This document shows, one piece after another, positions 1 to 8,717 of a DNA stretch of 52,450 bases. Within the stretch, counting starts at the first letter, position 1; every line of letters starts with the position of its first letter. The notes beneath the pieces were generated by a model, which ran no database searches, had not been told where the DNA came from, and saw only the letters and a list, made by a program, of their open reading frames with translations. The translations under genes were made by a program, and so were the position numbers. This stretch comes from DASQHY01 sp035602605 (GTDB lineage Bacteria; Acidobacteriota; Terriglobia; Acidiferrales; UBA7541): the NCBI GenBank assembly GCA_035602605.1, contig DATNLZ010000004.1, forward strand, positions 1-52,450, read 5' to 3'.

Positions 1-486
1 GACGATGAGCAGCGTTTGGCCGGCGAGTTCGCGCAAGTGCTGTGGTTTGTCCCACAGCTCCTGCTGGGCCCAATGGCGTTGATCCTGAAAGCGCATGGCA
101 TCGGGAAAATTCCGCGCGCGGGCGATCATCAGGCCGAGCCCATGCTCGGCGATGGTCGCAGAAAGAACCCCGCGTGAATTCGTCACCATGATTCCGGAAT
201 CGCGCAGTTCGGGATAATTCAATTGGGCCACGCCTGCCGCAGTCGAGTGAATCCATTGCAAACGGCGCGCCTGATTGAGTTGGCTGGCTCGCAGGGAATA
301 GCCGACGAAGATGTTGGTGTCGGACAACTCTTGCGGCAAGCGATCGTAGTCCGGCAAATGCACCACGTTCATGTCTGGCCAGCGCCGCCGAAGCGAGTCA
401 GCCATCAGCGGCTTGGGGCGCCACTCGCTGAACAGATGCCAGACACAAATGACGACCTTGGTCTCTGCCGGCGAAGTGCGAATCAT
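1..486 (-). CDS. D-2-hydroxyacid dehydrogenase, partial (N-terminal part)
   Basis: The reverse strand is open for 162 codons from an ATG at 486 to the window edge, so only the N-terminal part is present. The translation has the layout of the D-isomer-specific 2-hydroxyacid dehydrogenase family: a substrate-domain start (VVICVWHL), then LQWIHSTAAGV and GIMVTNSRGVLSATIAEHGL, which match the family segment 'kWiq..saGvd...gI.vtns.gv.a..iAEh', and finally LAGQTLLIV, which should open the NAD-binding Rossmann domain. It would reduce a 2-keto acid or oxidise a D-2-hydroxy acid with NAD(P); the substrate cannot be told. Its ATG overlaps the stop of gpmI as ATGA (483-486), so the two are probably co-translated. 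Confidence 0.82.
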   Translation of the reverse strand, partial: MIRTSPAETKVVICVWHLFSEWRPKPLMADSLRRRWPDMNVVHLPDYDRLPQELSDTNIFVGYSLRASQLNQARRLQWIHSTAAGVAQLNYPELRDSGIMVTNSRGVLSATIAEHGLGLMIARARNFPDAMRFQDQRHWAQQELWDKPQHLRELAGQTLLIV

Positions 487-2054
487 TTTTTTGCGAGGCG
501 CAAATCTTTGCCGGTCATCTCCGGGGGTTCGGGAACGCCTAGAATGCCAAGCAGAGTGGGAGCGATATCCTGCAAAGCGCCGCTCGAGCGCAACTGGAGA
601 TGGCCGTCGTCGGTAACGAAAATTGCCGGAACTGGATTGGTGGTGTGATAGGTGTGCGCGCCGCCGGTGGCGGGGTCGATCATGGTTTCGGCGTTGCCGT
701 GGTCCGCAGTAATGAGCCAAGCTCCGCCGCGGGGCTTGAGGGTCTGGTAGAGGCGGGCAAGTCCGGCGTCCACTGCTTCCACGGCCTTGATTGTGGCTTC
801 GAGATTTCCCGAATGCCCGACCATGTCGGCATTGGCATAATTCATGATGATGGCGTCGAAGTCGCCTTTCTCAACCGCTTTCACCACGGCATCGGTGATT
901 CCCGCAGCAGACATTTCCGGCTGCAGGTCGTAGGTGGCGACTTTCGGTGACGGCACCAGAACACGCTCCTCGCCATCAAAAGGTTTCTCGACTCCGCCAT
1001 TGAAAAAATAGGTGACGTGGGCGTACTTTTCGGTTTCCGCGCAGCGCAGATTCTTGTAACCGCGCTCCGCAAACACTTGCGCGAGAATGTGCTCGAGCTT
1101 TTCGGGGCCGATCAAGTACCTCAGCCATGTCCAGGTTTCTTCGTACTGGGTCATGGCCACTAAGAAAAGATTCTTGGGCCGGCGATTGTCCGCGAATTTA
1201 TCGAAGCCCGGCTCGGCAAGCGCGCGGGACATTTGGCGGGCGCGATCGGCGCGAAAATTAAAAAAGACGACGGCATCGTCATCGCGAACCGTTGCTATCG
1301 GCTGGCCGCCGGATGGCCCTGCAGCGGATGGCCAGAGAACCACAATCGGCTGAATGAATTCATCGGTGACGCCCCGCTCGTAGCTTTGCTTGATGGCGGC
1401 GAGCGGGTCGGCAGATTTTGTTTCCGCTTCGCCGTGAACGATTGCGCGATACGCTTTTTCGATGCGCTCCCAGCGATTGTCGCGGTCCATCGCGTAATAG
1501 CGGCCGATCACCGTGGCAATCTCACCGCGGCCGAAGTCGCGGCACTTGTGCTGAAGCTGCCGCAAATAATTTATGCCGCTATGCGGCGCGGTGTCCCGTC
1601 CGTCCATGAAGCAATGGACAAACACTCGCTCGACTTTAGTTTCACATGCCATCTGCAGCAATGCGAAAAGGTGATTGATGTGCGAATGTACGCCGCCATC
1701 GCTCAGCAGTCCGGCAAGATGCAATTGATGCTGCCGCCCGCGCTCCATCGCCTGCAGCAGCAGCGGCTGCTTCGAAAACTGCCCGGTGGCGATGAGCTGG
1801 TCGATGCGCGTGCTGTCCATGTGGACTACCCGGCCGGCGCCGATATTGAGATGGCCGACTTCGCTGTTGCCCATTTGCCCTTCAGGAAGGCCGACAAAGG
1901 GGCCGGAGGTGTGGATGAGAGTATTGGGAAAGGACCGCATCAGCAAGTCATAGGTAGGTTTGCGCGCCAGGGCAATGGCATTCCCGCGCGTTTCGGCGCG
2001 GTACCCCCAGCCATCGAGCACGGTCAGCACAACTGGCTTGGGTCGGTTGGGCAT
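483..2054 (-). CDS. gpmI: 2,3-bisphosphoglycerate-independent phosphoglycerate mutase
   Basis: Interconverts 3- and 2-phosphoglycerate in glycolysis and gluconeogenesis; a cytoplasmic, Mn-dependent alkaline-phosphatase-superfamily enzyme. The 523-residue length is normal for the family. Visible signatures are the metal-binding VLDGWG (Asp14), the phosphoserine nucleophile in GQMGNSEVGHLNIG (Ser64), HCFMDGRDTAP and IGRYYAMDRDNRWER in the substrate domain, and the C-terminal metal site ADHGNAE. It is the third gene of a minus-strand run behind a homoserine dehydrogenase and a PLP enzyme, and its stop overlaps the next start by four bases. Confidence 0.97.
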   Translation of the reverse strand: MPNRPKPVVLTVLDGWGYRAETRGNAIALARKPTYDLLMRSFPNTLIHTSGPFVGLPEGQMGNSEVGHLNIGAGRVVHMDSTRIDQLIATGQFSKQPLLLQAMERGRQHQLHLAGLLSDGGVHSHINHLFALLQMACETKVERVFVHCFMDGRDTAPHSGINYLRQLQHKCRDFGRGEIATVIGRYYAMDRDNRWERIEKAYRAIVHGEAETKSADPLAAIKQSYERGVTDEFIQPIVVLWPSAAGPSGGQPIATVRDDDAVVFFNFRADRARQMSRALAEPGFDKFADNRRPKNLFLVAMTQYEETWTWLRYLIGPEKLEHILAQVFAERGYKNLRCAETEKYAHVTYFFNGGVEKPFDGEERVLVPSPKVATYDLQPEMSAAGITDAVVKAVEKGDFDAIIMNYANADMVGHSGNLEATIKAVEAVDAGLARLYQTLKPRGGAWLITADHGNAETMIDPATGGAHTYHTTNPVPAIFVTDDGHLQLRSSGALQDIAPTLLGILGVPEPPEMTGKDLRLAKK

Positions 2055-2200
2055 ACAGTTTCAGTAGTCATTTCGAGTGGCGGCAAAATCGACGAGAGAT
2101 TCATGGTTCGCAATGACCCGCCTTCTTCCAGCGCAACGTCTACTGGGACTTCTGGCAACTTCGCCGACTCTCGGGAGTAGATGGCGCATTGGCTCGAACT

Positions 2201-3502
2201 CTAGCGCTCCACTGCTATGGTTTTGCGGTTCTCGGCGAATTCCTTTAGAGCTGCCAAAAGGTGATCCACTTCCTCGGCCGTGTTGTAGTGCACAAGACCG
2301 ATGCGCAGAAGACCTCCGTCTTTTTCTACGCCGAGGCGTTCGGTCAAGTTAAGAGCGTAGTAGTTGCCGTCCCAGGTGAAGATGCCGCGCTCGCCGAGGA
2401 ATGTGGCGACTTCGAGCGGCGTGTGTCCCGCCAATCGCACGCCGACAGTCGTCACCCGCTCGGCGAAGCGTTGGGGTTCGGAGATTCCGTAGAAACGCAG
2501 CCCAGGAACGGAAAGCAAACCGGAAATCATTCGCGTCGCGAGCGACATCTCGTGTTCGCGGATGGCGCGATACGCGGCGAGCAAAGCCGCACGGCGGTTG
2601 GCAACCAGAGAATCGCATCGCCGGCCGAGCTCGGCAAGGTAGTCGATGGCTGCGCCGACTCCTGCAAGGCCTTCTTGAATTTGTGTTCCGGTCTCCCAAC
2701 GATCCGGGATCGTGTCGGGAGCCGGACGTACTTTGTAGGGGCTGAAATGCAGGAGATGTTCACGCTTTCCGTAGACGCAGCCCATATGCGGACCAAAAAA
2801 TTTGTAGGGCGAGCATGCCAGGAAATCGCAATCGAGCGCGCGCACGTCAATGGCACAGTGCGGCGCATAGTGAACAGCATCGATAAATGCCAGGGCGCCC
2901 GCGCGATGCGCCAGTCGCACCACTTCATCCACAGGATTAATCGTGCCCACCGCATTCGAAGCGTAACCGACGGCGACAAGTTTTGTGCGCGAAGTAATTT
3001 TGCGCCGCAAATCATCCATGTCCAGGGTGCAATCTTCTTCGTGAATATCGACTTGTTGAATGATCACACCGCGCTCTACCAGGGCGCGCCAGGGCGCAAC
3101 ATTGGCGTCGTGATCGAGGGTGGTGACGACAACTTCATCGCCCGCGCGAAGCTCGCGGCCAATCGCGCGTGCCAGCGCGAAGGTGATCGTGGTCATGTTG
3201 GGACCGAAGAAAACTTCATCTTTATCGCAGTTCAGGAAATCGGCCATCGCTCGGCGCGTGGCCGCAATCATCGCGTCATTGCGGTGGCTGGTGGCAAACG
3301 CGCCGCAAGTATTGGCGTTGGAGTGCTCAAAGTAATCGCGCACGGCGTCGATGACCCGCTGCGAAACCTGCGTTCCTGCCGGTCCGTCGAGAAATGTTGC
3401 CGGTTGCCCGTTGACGGTTTCCTTCAAGGCTGGGAATTGCGCACGGGCCCACTTGACATCGAGCATCTTGAGGTTTTTTTCTTGCGAGGCTGCGATGCTC
3501 AT
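2201..3502 (-). CDS. Cysteine desulfurase-like class V aminotransferase (VC1184-type)
   Basis: A 433-residue PLP enzyme of the fold-type I, class V (SufS/NifS-like) group. The Schiff-base lysine is Lys234 in SPYKFFGPHMG, with the PLP-contacting Asp208 and His211 in FIDAVHYAPH upstream. The pattern (FLDGPAGTQVSQRVIDA near the start, TTLDHDANVAPW, SPYKFFGPHMGCVYG, WETGTQIQEGLAGVGAAIDYL) fits the 'cysteine desulfurase-like' subgroup related to VC1184 rather than housekeeping IscS. Activity as a cysteine desulfurase is therefore a family guess; an isomerase or lyase on another amino compound is possible. The start could also be Met13 (MLDVKWARAQFP). It lies 23 bases after the homoserine dehydrogenase and is probably in its operon. 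Confidence 0.85.
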   Translation of the reverse strand: MSIAASQEKNLKMLDVKWARAQFPALKETVNGQPATFLDGPAGTQVSQRVIDAVRDYFEHSNANTCGAFATSHRNDAMIAATRRAMADFLNCDKDEVFFGPNMTTITFALARAIGRELRAGDEVVVTTLDHDANVAPWRALVERGVIIQQVDIHEEDCTLDMDDLRRKITSRTKLVAVGYASNAVGTINPVDEVVRLAHRAGALAFIDAVHYAPHCAIDVRALDCDFLACSPYKFFGPHMGCVYGKREHLLHFSPYKVRPAPDTIPDRWETGTQIQEGLAGVGAAIDYLAELGRRCDSLVANRRAALLAAYRAIREHEMSLATRMISGLLSVPGLRFYGISEPQRFAERVTTVGVRLAGHTPLEVATFLGERGIFTWDGNYYALNLTERLGVEKDGGLLRIGLVHYNTAEEVDHLLAALKEFAENRKTIAVER

Positions 3503-3525
3503 AGTTTTCCTTTATGCCTTGCCGA

Positions 3526-4560
3526 CTAGCCCTTTACCGCGCGGATAAAATCCGCGAACAGGCCATAGGCGGTGGCGATGACGCCAGGTTTATGTTCGAT
3601 GATGGATAGGCCGAAAACATCCATATCGAGTCGCAGAGCCGATGTGGTTCCTTCGAGCAGCGCCCAGGGATCACTCATCGGCAGTTGCTCGGGTTTGACG
3701 CTGGCGCGCACCGTATGGCTATGGTCACTCGAAGTGCGCTCGGCGCGGCAGATTAGCTTATACCGTTTTCCTTCCGCGCGCGCGGCGCGAATCTGCCCGG
3801 GCGTCACGGTTCGTATGCCGACCCGCTCGATTTGATCAAGGTCAATCGGAACGCCCATGAGAACAATGACCAGAGCGGCGACTTTTACGGCGGGATCCCA
3901 ACCGTCGAGATCGTCTGAGGGATCTGTTTCGGCGACACCAATCTCCTGCGCTTTTTTAACGGCTTCGTCGAGAGATAGACCTTTCTCCATTTCTGTGAGG
4001 ACGACGTTGCTGGTGGAATTGAGCAACCCGCGGAATCCGCGCAACTCGACCGCCGGCAGCGCGTGCGGAAACAGGGAAAAGATCGGAGTACCGTCCATCA
4101 CCGTGGACTCAAAAAGAAACTGGCGACCTGTGCTGCGCGCCAGGTCCCGCAACTCCCGATAGGCGTGTACGATGGGTCCTTTATTGGCGCTGATGGCGTG
4201 CGCCCCGGATTCGAGCGCCGCTCGCAGGTGCTCGGTAGCGGGCTGTCCGGTACGGCGATCGAGCGAGGTAGCCTCGAACAGTACGTCGGCGCGTGCGGCG
4301 GCAAGCCACTCGCGAACCTTACCAGGGGCGCGCCCTGGTGACGGCCCGGGCCAATCGTGGCTCAGCAAGGCGGCGGGGTCGAGGCCGTGACGATCGGCCA
4401 CCCAACCAACTCTCCGGGAGGCCACGCCGGTCAGCTTCCAAGTGATTCCATACTCGTTGTGAAGCTCGGCAGTCTTGGCTACCAGCAGGCGGACCAATTC
4501 CTTTCCGACGTTTCCAAACCCCACTAGAGCGAGATTGTAGGTGCGATCGGGCATGGTCAT
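3526..4560 (-). CDS. hom: Homoserine dehydrogenase
   Basis: Reduces aspartate semialdehyde to homoserine, the branch point to threonine, methionine and isoleucine. The protein begins with a Rossmann nucleotide site (LALVGFGNVGKELVRLL). It then shows SANKGPIV, FESTVMDGTPIFSL, the substrate segment GLLNSTSNVVLTEME, and GVAETDPSDDLDGWDPAVK with the catalytic Asp and Lys. It is about 344 residues and lacks a C-terminal ACT domain, so feedback control by threonine through such a domain is not expected. An in-frame extension of 29 residues upstream exists but lies before the conserved start, so I chose the ATG at 4560; the ATG at 4554 is equally possible. No strong Shine-Dalgarno sequence is seen for either. 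Confidence 0.93.
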   Translation of the reverse strand: MTMPDRTYNLALVGFGNVGKELVRLLVAKTAELHNEYGITWKLTGVASRRVGWVADRHGLDPAALLSHDWPGPSPGRAPGKVREWLAAARADVLFEATSLDRRTGQPATEHLRAALESGAHAISANKGPIVHAYRELRDLARSTGRQFLFESTVMDGTPIFSLFPHALPAVELRGFRGLLNSTSNVVLTEMEKGLSLDEAVKKAQEIGVAETDPSDDLDGWDPAVKVAALVIVLMGVPIDLDQIERVGIRTVTPGQIRAARAEGKRYKLICRAERTSSDHSHTVRASVKPEQLPMSDPWALLEGTTSALRLDMDVFGLSIIEHKPGVIATAYGLFADFIRAVKG

Positions 4561-4682
4561 GAACTCAGTCTTGCACCGCAGAAGATTCAAACGTTGGGCG
4601 TGGGGTAGGTGCGGGCCCGTCCCTCGGCGAGCAACGTAAAGGACCAAATTTTGTGCGCAAAAAACCTTGCATCGACGGTGAA

Positions 4683-5051
4683 TTAGAGAGTTTTCAGGTA
4701 GGCGATTACGTCGCGGATTTCGTCTGCGGTGAGAATGCCTTTGAAACTCGGCATACTCTTCCCTCCGTTTTCAATCCAGGTGCGCAGCGATTGGTCGTTG
4801 ATCGGCTTTCCCTCGGCAAATGTCTCACGCTTGCCAAGCCCCTTTAATCCCGGGCCGATTTTTTTCTTTTCGGTGGCTGCGGAATGGCAAACAGCGCAGC
4901 GTTTTTCAAAAATGCTCTTACCTGCGGCGACGTTCAGCGCTGGTTTGGCGTCGTCGGATTTTTTCTCCGGAGACTGGCTAAACAAACCCTCAGCGGGAAT
5001 CAAAATGAGCATCAACAAAGCGCAGCGCAGGGCCAGCTTGCAAGCGAGCAT
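4683..5051 (-). CDS. Exported class I cytochrome c
   Basis: A 122-residue monoheme c-type cytochrome. It has a Sec signal peptide (about 24 residues, hydrophobic LALRCALLMLILIPAEG) and a single heme site CAVCH after KSIFEKR. A conserved IGPGLKGLGKR segment follows, and a Met ligand is likely in SMPSFKGILTADEIRDVIAYL, whose last part is the usual C-terminal helix. It would carry electrons in the periplasm, plausibly to the caa3 oxidase encoded 18 kb away, though nothing here proves the partner. I chose the ATG at 5051 because GAGGAG stands about ten bases upstream; the longer TTG start at 5069 would begin within that Shine-Dalgarno. Confidence 0.9.
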   Translation of the reverse strand: MLACKLALRCALLMLILIPAEGLFSQSPEKKSDDAKPALNVAAGKSIFEKRCAVCHSAATEKKKIGPGLKGLGKRETFAEGKPINDQSLRTWIENGGKSMPSFKGILTADEIRDVIAYLKTL

Positions 5052-5227
5052 TCGAACTGTTCTCCTCAAACGTAGTAGGCCAAAATGCCGGAACTTCTAA
5101 TTTCTCATTTCGCACTGAATCTTGTCCAGCTGTTTCGGCCCCGACAAACGTAGCAATACCCAACCCGCTACATCGTCTTTCAAAGCGCTTTGACTCACCA
5201 GCAACGTCATGTTAATTAAGAGTAAGT

Positions 5228-5710
5228 ATGAGTCTCGACCGTTTTACCAACGCTTGGGAACTCCTCCAAGAGGCCTATCAGGCCCAGATGGAGGGAGAGT
5301 ACGATCACGCGGTTGAGCTGTATGAAAAATCGATCGCCTCGCAGCCAACCGCGGAAGCGCACACCTTTCTGGGCTGGACATTTCATTTTCAGGGGAAGCT
5401 CGAAGAGGCCATCGAGCAGTGCAAGAAGGCCATCGAGATCGACCCTGAATTTGGCAACCCCTATAACGACATCGGAGCCTATTTGATCGAGCTGCATCGC
5501 TACGATGAAGCGGTTTCCTGGCTGGAGCGCGCGCTAGATGCCAAGCGCTACGAGTCGCGCCATTTTCCGCACTTCAATCTGGGCCGCGCCTATCTCGCCA
5601 AAGAAATGTATGGTCGCGCAAAAACCTCTTTCGAAACTGCACTGCGCATCGAGCCTCGCTATCGCCTCGCGCAGGAAGCACTCGCCCAGCTCCGGCGTCT
5701 GGTGAATTAA
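5228..5710 (+). CDS. Small TPR-repeat protein
   Basis: A 160-residue cytoplasmic protein made almost wholly of tetratricopeptide repeats. Successive units can be read at about residues 8-41 (AYQAQMEGEYDHAVELYEKS), 42-75 (AHTFLGWTFHFQGKLEEAIE), 76-110 (PYNDIGAYLIELHRYDEAV) and 115-150 (HFNLGRAYLAKEMYGRAK). No signal peptide, membrane segment or catalytic domain is visible, so it is a protein-interaction scaffold of unknown partner. It stands alone between minus-strand genes. Confidence 0.88.
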   Translation: MSLDRFTNAWELLQEAYQAQMEGEYDHAVELYEKSIASQPTAEAHTFLGWTFHFQGKLEEAIEQCKKAIEIDPEFGNPYNDIGAYLIELHRYDEAVSWLERALDAKRYESRHFPHFNLGRAYLAKEMYGRAKTSFETALRIEPRYRLAQEALAQLRRLVN

Positions 5711-5741
5711 TCCATACATCCGGAGTTATGCGCGTCCCCGT

Positions 5742-7076
5742 TTACCGGCCCTGCGCTTCCGACGACGCGGGTGCCGCTGCTGGCTTTACCATGCGATCGT
5801 AAATCCAGAGCAGCAGAGTGGTTCCGAGCCCAACCGCAGATATCGCCCACCAGACCCGTTCCGGTTGGTGGGTTACTTCGCCAAAATGATGCATCAGGCG
5901 TCCGCCGAGGCGCCCAGCAATAAACGACCCGATACCAATGGGCAAAAACGCAAAACCCATATACGTTCCTTGCTGACCCGGCGGAGCCAGCCGCGAAATA
6001 TATTCATAGTAGCGGGGCGCCTGGGTAATCTCTCCAATCGCTAAAACAAAGAGAGCGAACATGGCCATACCAATTGTGGGACGCCAAGCAAGAATCAGCC
6101 AGGACGCCGACGAAATCATGGTTCCGAGAGTAATCGCGTGAAATGGCGGGATTTTTCTGGTCATTAGATTGACCAGGACAGTGAAACAGATCACCGTTAA
6201 CCCATCGACGACCAAGATTTTTTCAACGTCGGCCTGAGGATCGACGTAACCGTGGATATAGAGCGGAAGAACGATGTACTGTTGCCAGAACACAATCCAA
6301 TAGCCGGTAAAAATCAGAAGGAAAAGCATGAACCTCGGATTCGAGATCACGGTCAGGAAGTTCTTGGCTACTTCCTTGACCGTGGGAGCTTGCGTTTCCC
6401 GCGCGCCTTGGGGTTCTTTAAAAAACAGGAGCACCGCGAAAAACATGGCGAAGACACAAACCGCGGACATTCGGAAAACGGTGGTAACGCCGACATGCCG
6501 ATGGGTCAGCGAGGCCATATAAGGACCAGCCGCACCGCCGATATTCACGAGCGTGTAGTAAATAGAGTAGCCGATGGAACGGACATTTTCTTTGGAGGCG
6601 CGGGCCGTGGTTCCGACCACGCAGGGTTTGACGAGCGCGATTCCGAGCGCCGGCAGCATCAGAATAAACAGCACCAGCCACCACAGGGGGATGGCCGATC
6701 GTATCGGCGCCATCCATCCTGCTCCGATGGAGCCAAGCAAGAAATAGGCAAAGCTCAGAATCAGGTAGGCGAGCGAAAGGGCACGGCGAAATCCGAGGCG
6801 GTCGGCCAGCGTGCCGCCAAAAATTGCCAGAAACCATACCAGGCCACCAAACCATCCGGCCAGATCCGCGGCTTGCTGCGCCGGAAACGTGAGCGTTTCA
6901 TGAAGGTAATTGACGAGCGAAGCAAACGCCGCGTAGTAGGCCAGCCGCTCGAAGATCTCGCTGATGTTGGCAACCCAGAATGGCCGCTCGAATCCTTCGC
7001 GGATTTCTTGCAGGCGCTGGGAAAAACTCAACTCTTGCTCCTCGGATGGGCTATCGGTGCAGCAGTTCCGGCGCAC
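5742..7076 (-). CDS. MFS transporter, POT/PTR-like
   Basis: A 444-residue multi-span inner-membrane carrier. It opens with FWVANISEIFERLAYYAAFASLVNYL, which matches the first helix of proton-dependent oligopeptide transporters (the 'E..ER..YY' motif), followed by an MFS loop GGTLADRLGFRRAL. About twelve hydrophobic segments follow, ending near TTLLLWIYDRM. Family members import di- and tripeptides or related solutes with protons, but the substrate cannot be assigned here. The first codon is GTG at 7076; a TTG fourteen codons later has a better Shine-Dalgarno (GAGGAG), so the true N-terminus may be shorter. Confidence 0.83.
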   Translation of the reverse strand: MRRNCCTDSPSEEQELSFSQRLQEIREGFERPFWVANISEIFERLAYYAAFASLVNYLHETLTFPAQQAADLAGWFGGLVWFLAIFGGTLADRLGFRRALSLAYLILSFAYFLLGSIGAGWMAPIRSAIPLWWLVLFILMLPALGIALVKPCVVGTTARASKENVRSIGYSIYYTLVNIGGAAGPYMASLTHRHVGVTTVFRMSAVCVFAMFFAVLLFFKEPQGARETQAPTVKEVAKNFLTVISNPRFMLFLLIFTGYWIVFWQQYIVLPLYIHGYVDPQADVEKILVVDGLTVICFTVLVNLMTRKIPPFHAITLGTMISSASWLILAWRPTIGMAMFALFVLAIGEITQAPRYYEYISRLAPPGQQGTYMGFAFLPIGIGSFIAGRLGGRLMHHFGEVTHQPERVWWAISAVGLGTTLLLWIYDRMVKPAAAPASSEAQGR

Positions 7077-7117
7077 GCCTAGCTACGCGTGGCGAGTGAA
7101 TCGAATCGCGGGCGAGA

Positions 7118-7690
7118 TTAGTTCTTGCGTGTTGGTTTGCCCGCGGTGAGTCGCGTTTGCTTGCCTTCCATGACCATGTTAAACGGCCCGTCGCCCTCGG
7201 CCATTTCAAACTTGTAAGTGGCGGCGTCTGGCGAGACCACTTTCATGGTGAAGTGCTGGTGCATCAGCTTGCCGGCCATCTTGGCGTCGTTGGTCCAGGT
7301 CCAAGTGTCGCCGTCAACGGTTCCACGGGAGATCGATGTTTCACCAAAATTGTTGATCTCCGAATAGACGTAGGTCTTCTCTCCGGCGTCATAGCCGATC
7401 ATGCTGACGCCGGTGATCGGGCCCATCGGTAGAGTGCCTTGCGTGCGGCACAAGATGCCAAAGCGGTTGGCTACCCACTCGCAGGTCTCGGTCCCGGAGT
7501 ATTTGCCGCCCGGGCCGAATGCGCTAGCCTTCAGATCTGCCTGGGAATTCCACCTGCCGACAAAAAAAGCGAGCTTCTCTTGTTCAGCCCCGGGCTTAGG
7601 AGGAGCCGAGGGAGCTTGGGGAAACCCTCCCAGGGCGCCAAGTCCGGCGAGCACTGCAACTATCGCGAACGTTGTTAGGCGTTTAACCAC
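7118..7690 (-). CDS. Exported DUF1579-like protein
   Basis: A 190-residue protein with a signal peptide (hydrophobic FAIVAVLAGLGALGGF, cleavage near residue 25) and a beta-rich body. The features LAFFVGRWNSQADL, ETCEWVANRFGILC and MIGYDAGEKTYVYSEINNFGE resemble the DUF1579 family, a lipocalin-like domain of unknown function common in soil bacteria. The start is GTG at 7690 with GGGAGG ahead of it; an ATG just upstream is out of frame. It follows the MFS gene by about 40 bases in the opposite reading order, so the MFS gene lies downstream and could be read from the same transcript. Confidence 0.75.
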   Translation of the reverse strand: MVKRLTTFAIVAVLAGLGALGGFPQAPSAPPKPGAEQEKLAFFVGRWNSQADLKASAFGPGGKYSGTETCEWVANRFGILCRTQGTLPMGPITGVSMIGYDAGEKTYVYSEINNFGETSISRGTVDGDTWTWTNDAKMAGKLMHQHFTMKVVSPDAATYKFEMAEGDGPFNMVMEGKQTRLTAGKPTRKN

Positions 7691-7950
7691 GACATTGTCC
7701 TCCCGTGATTCATGAAGTTGAAAGCGCCCTCACTTGTACTACATCTTGGATCAAACCGTAACGAGTTTCGAAGCTGCTCTCGGACGCCGACTGGACAAGG
7801 CTAACTTGCCCGACCGGTCGGGATTCCGCGCAGCAGTGGAAGGCTCTACGTTGGATCAGAAAAACCCGGAATCAACCCGCAGCATCGGTGGCCCCTTCGA
7901 TATCGATACCGTCGAGCGAGGGCGACCTTGGGTGTTGAGTCTTTTGCGTG

Positions 7951-8637
7951 TTAGCGGCAGCCGGAACCGTCAACATAATTGCCGCGGACGAGCATAGAGT
8001 TGAGGAACCGGTCGCAGTCGGAGATTTTGGCGAGTGCTTGATCGGTTCGCAAGGAATCCGGATCGACGGTTCTGGCGCCGTTTAGCTCACTGCGTTCAGC
8101 GCTGAGGTCGCCGGCCCATTTCGCAAGGCTGGCAAATTGATGGTTCAGCAGTTGAAGAGCATTGTGGTCGGAAGCAGACGTCGCCGCTATACTTGCCTCC
8201 GACAGGCTGGTCTTCGCGCGGTCGCGATAATCCTGAGCCCACCTCGGGCTGACCGCCAATCCAAAGGTAACCATGGTTTCGAGCGCGGCCTTCCACTCTT
8301 TCATGTTGCCCAAAGCGTTGACCGCTACGCTCGCAAATTCTTTTGTCAAACCCTGCGCGATTTGCGGCTGTGCGGCGGCGGCGGTGGCAGAAACGGTCCT
8401 TGTTTCAGGAATTGTCAATACGACCCTGTTGGACTCGAATTTGACTGATCCTTTGGTGAGCTGCACAAGAGTTTCGATATCCACATAGGAGCGACCATCG
8501 ACCTGCAGGACGGTCGAGCCCATGATTTTCCCGTTGACGACCAATGTCTTGGGGGTGCGCTGCGCCCGGAGAACTACCGCGAGCGATAGAACAACGCCGA
8601 GCAGTACGATCCCTTGAAGATTGCTGTGTTTGTTCAT
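7951..8637 (-). CDS. Exported protein with copper-amine-oxidase-N-like (stalk) domain
   Basis: A 228-residue exported protein of unknown function. After a signal peptide (GIVLLGVVLSLAVVLRAQ) comes a short beta domain, LVVNGKIMGSTVLQVDGRSYVDIETLVQL, typical of the copper-amine-oxidase N-terminal-like or stalk domain used as an extracellular module. The remaining 130 residues are helical with no recognised motif. I start it at the ATG at 8637, which has GAGGTGAGG ahead of it, rather than at the longer open frame to 8697. It is separated from the methyltransferase upstream by a short spacer. Confidence 0.72.
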   Translation of the reverse strand: MNKHSNLQGIVLLGVVLSLAVVLRAQRTPKTLVVNGKIMGSTVLQVDGRSYVDIETLVQLTKGSVKFESNRVVLTIPETRTVSATAAAAQPQIAQGLTKEFASVAVNALGNMKEWKAALETMVTFGLAVSPRWAQDYRDRAKTSLSEASIAATSASDHNALQLLNHQFASLAKWAGDLSAERSELNGARTVDPDSLRTDQALAKISDCDRFLNSMLVRGNYVDGSGCR

Positions 8638-8717
8638 GTTCCTCACCTCTAAGATCAGGCTTAACCCCTCGGACCGCGCGCAAATAGAGTTAGACAAGTG
8701 CCCCTACCACGATAGCA

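Noticed and set aside
1233..2180. A 315-codon open frame on the plus strand across gpmI
   Set aside because: It is antisense to a complete, motif-rich phosphoglycerate mutase and shows no domain of its own; high GC lengthens such shadow frames.
2261..3529. A 422-codon plus-strand frame
   Set aside because: It lies exactly opposite the PLP enzyme, and its translation has no recognisable fold or motif.
7734..7997. Possible 87-codon gene in the spacer upstream of 7951
   Set aside because: No Shine-Dalgarno, no domain, and it runs into the exported-protein gene on the other strand.
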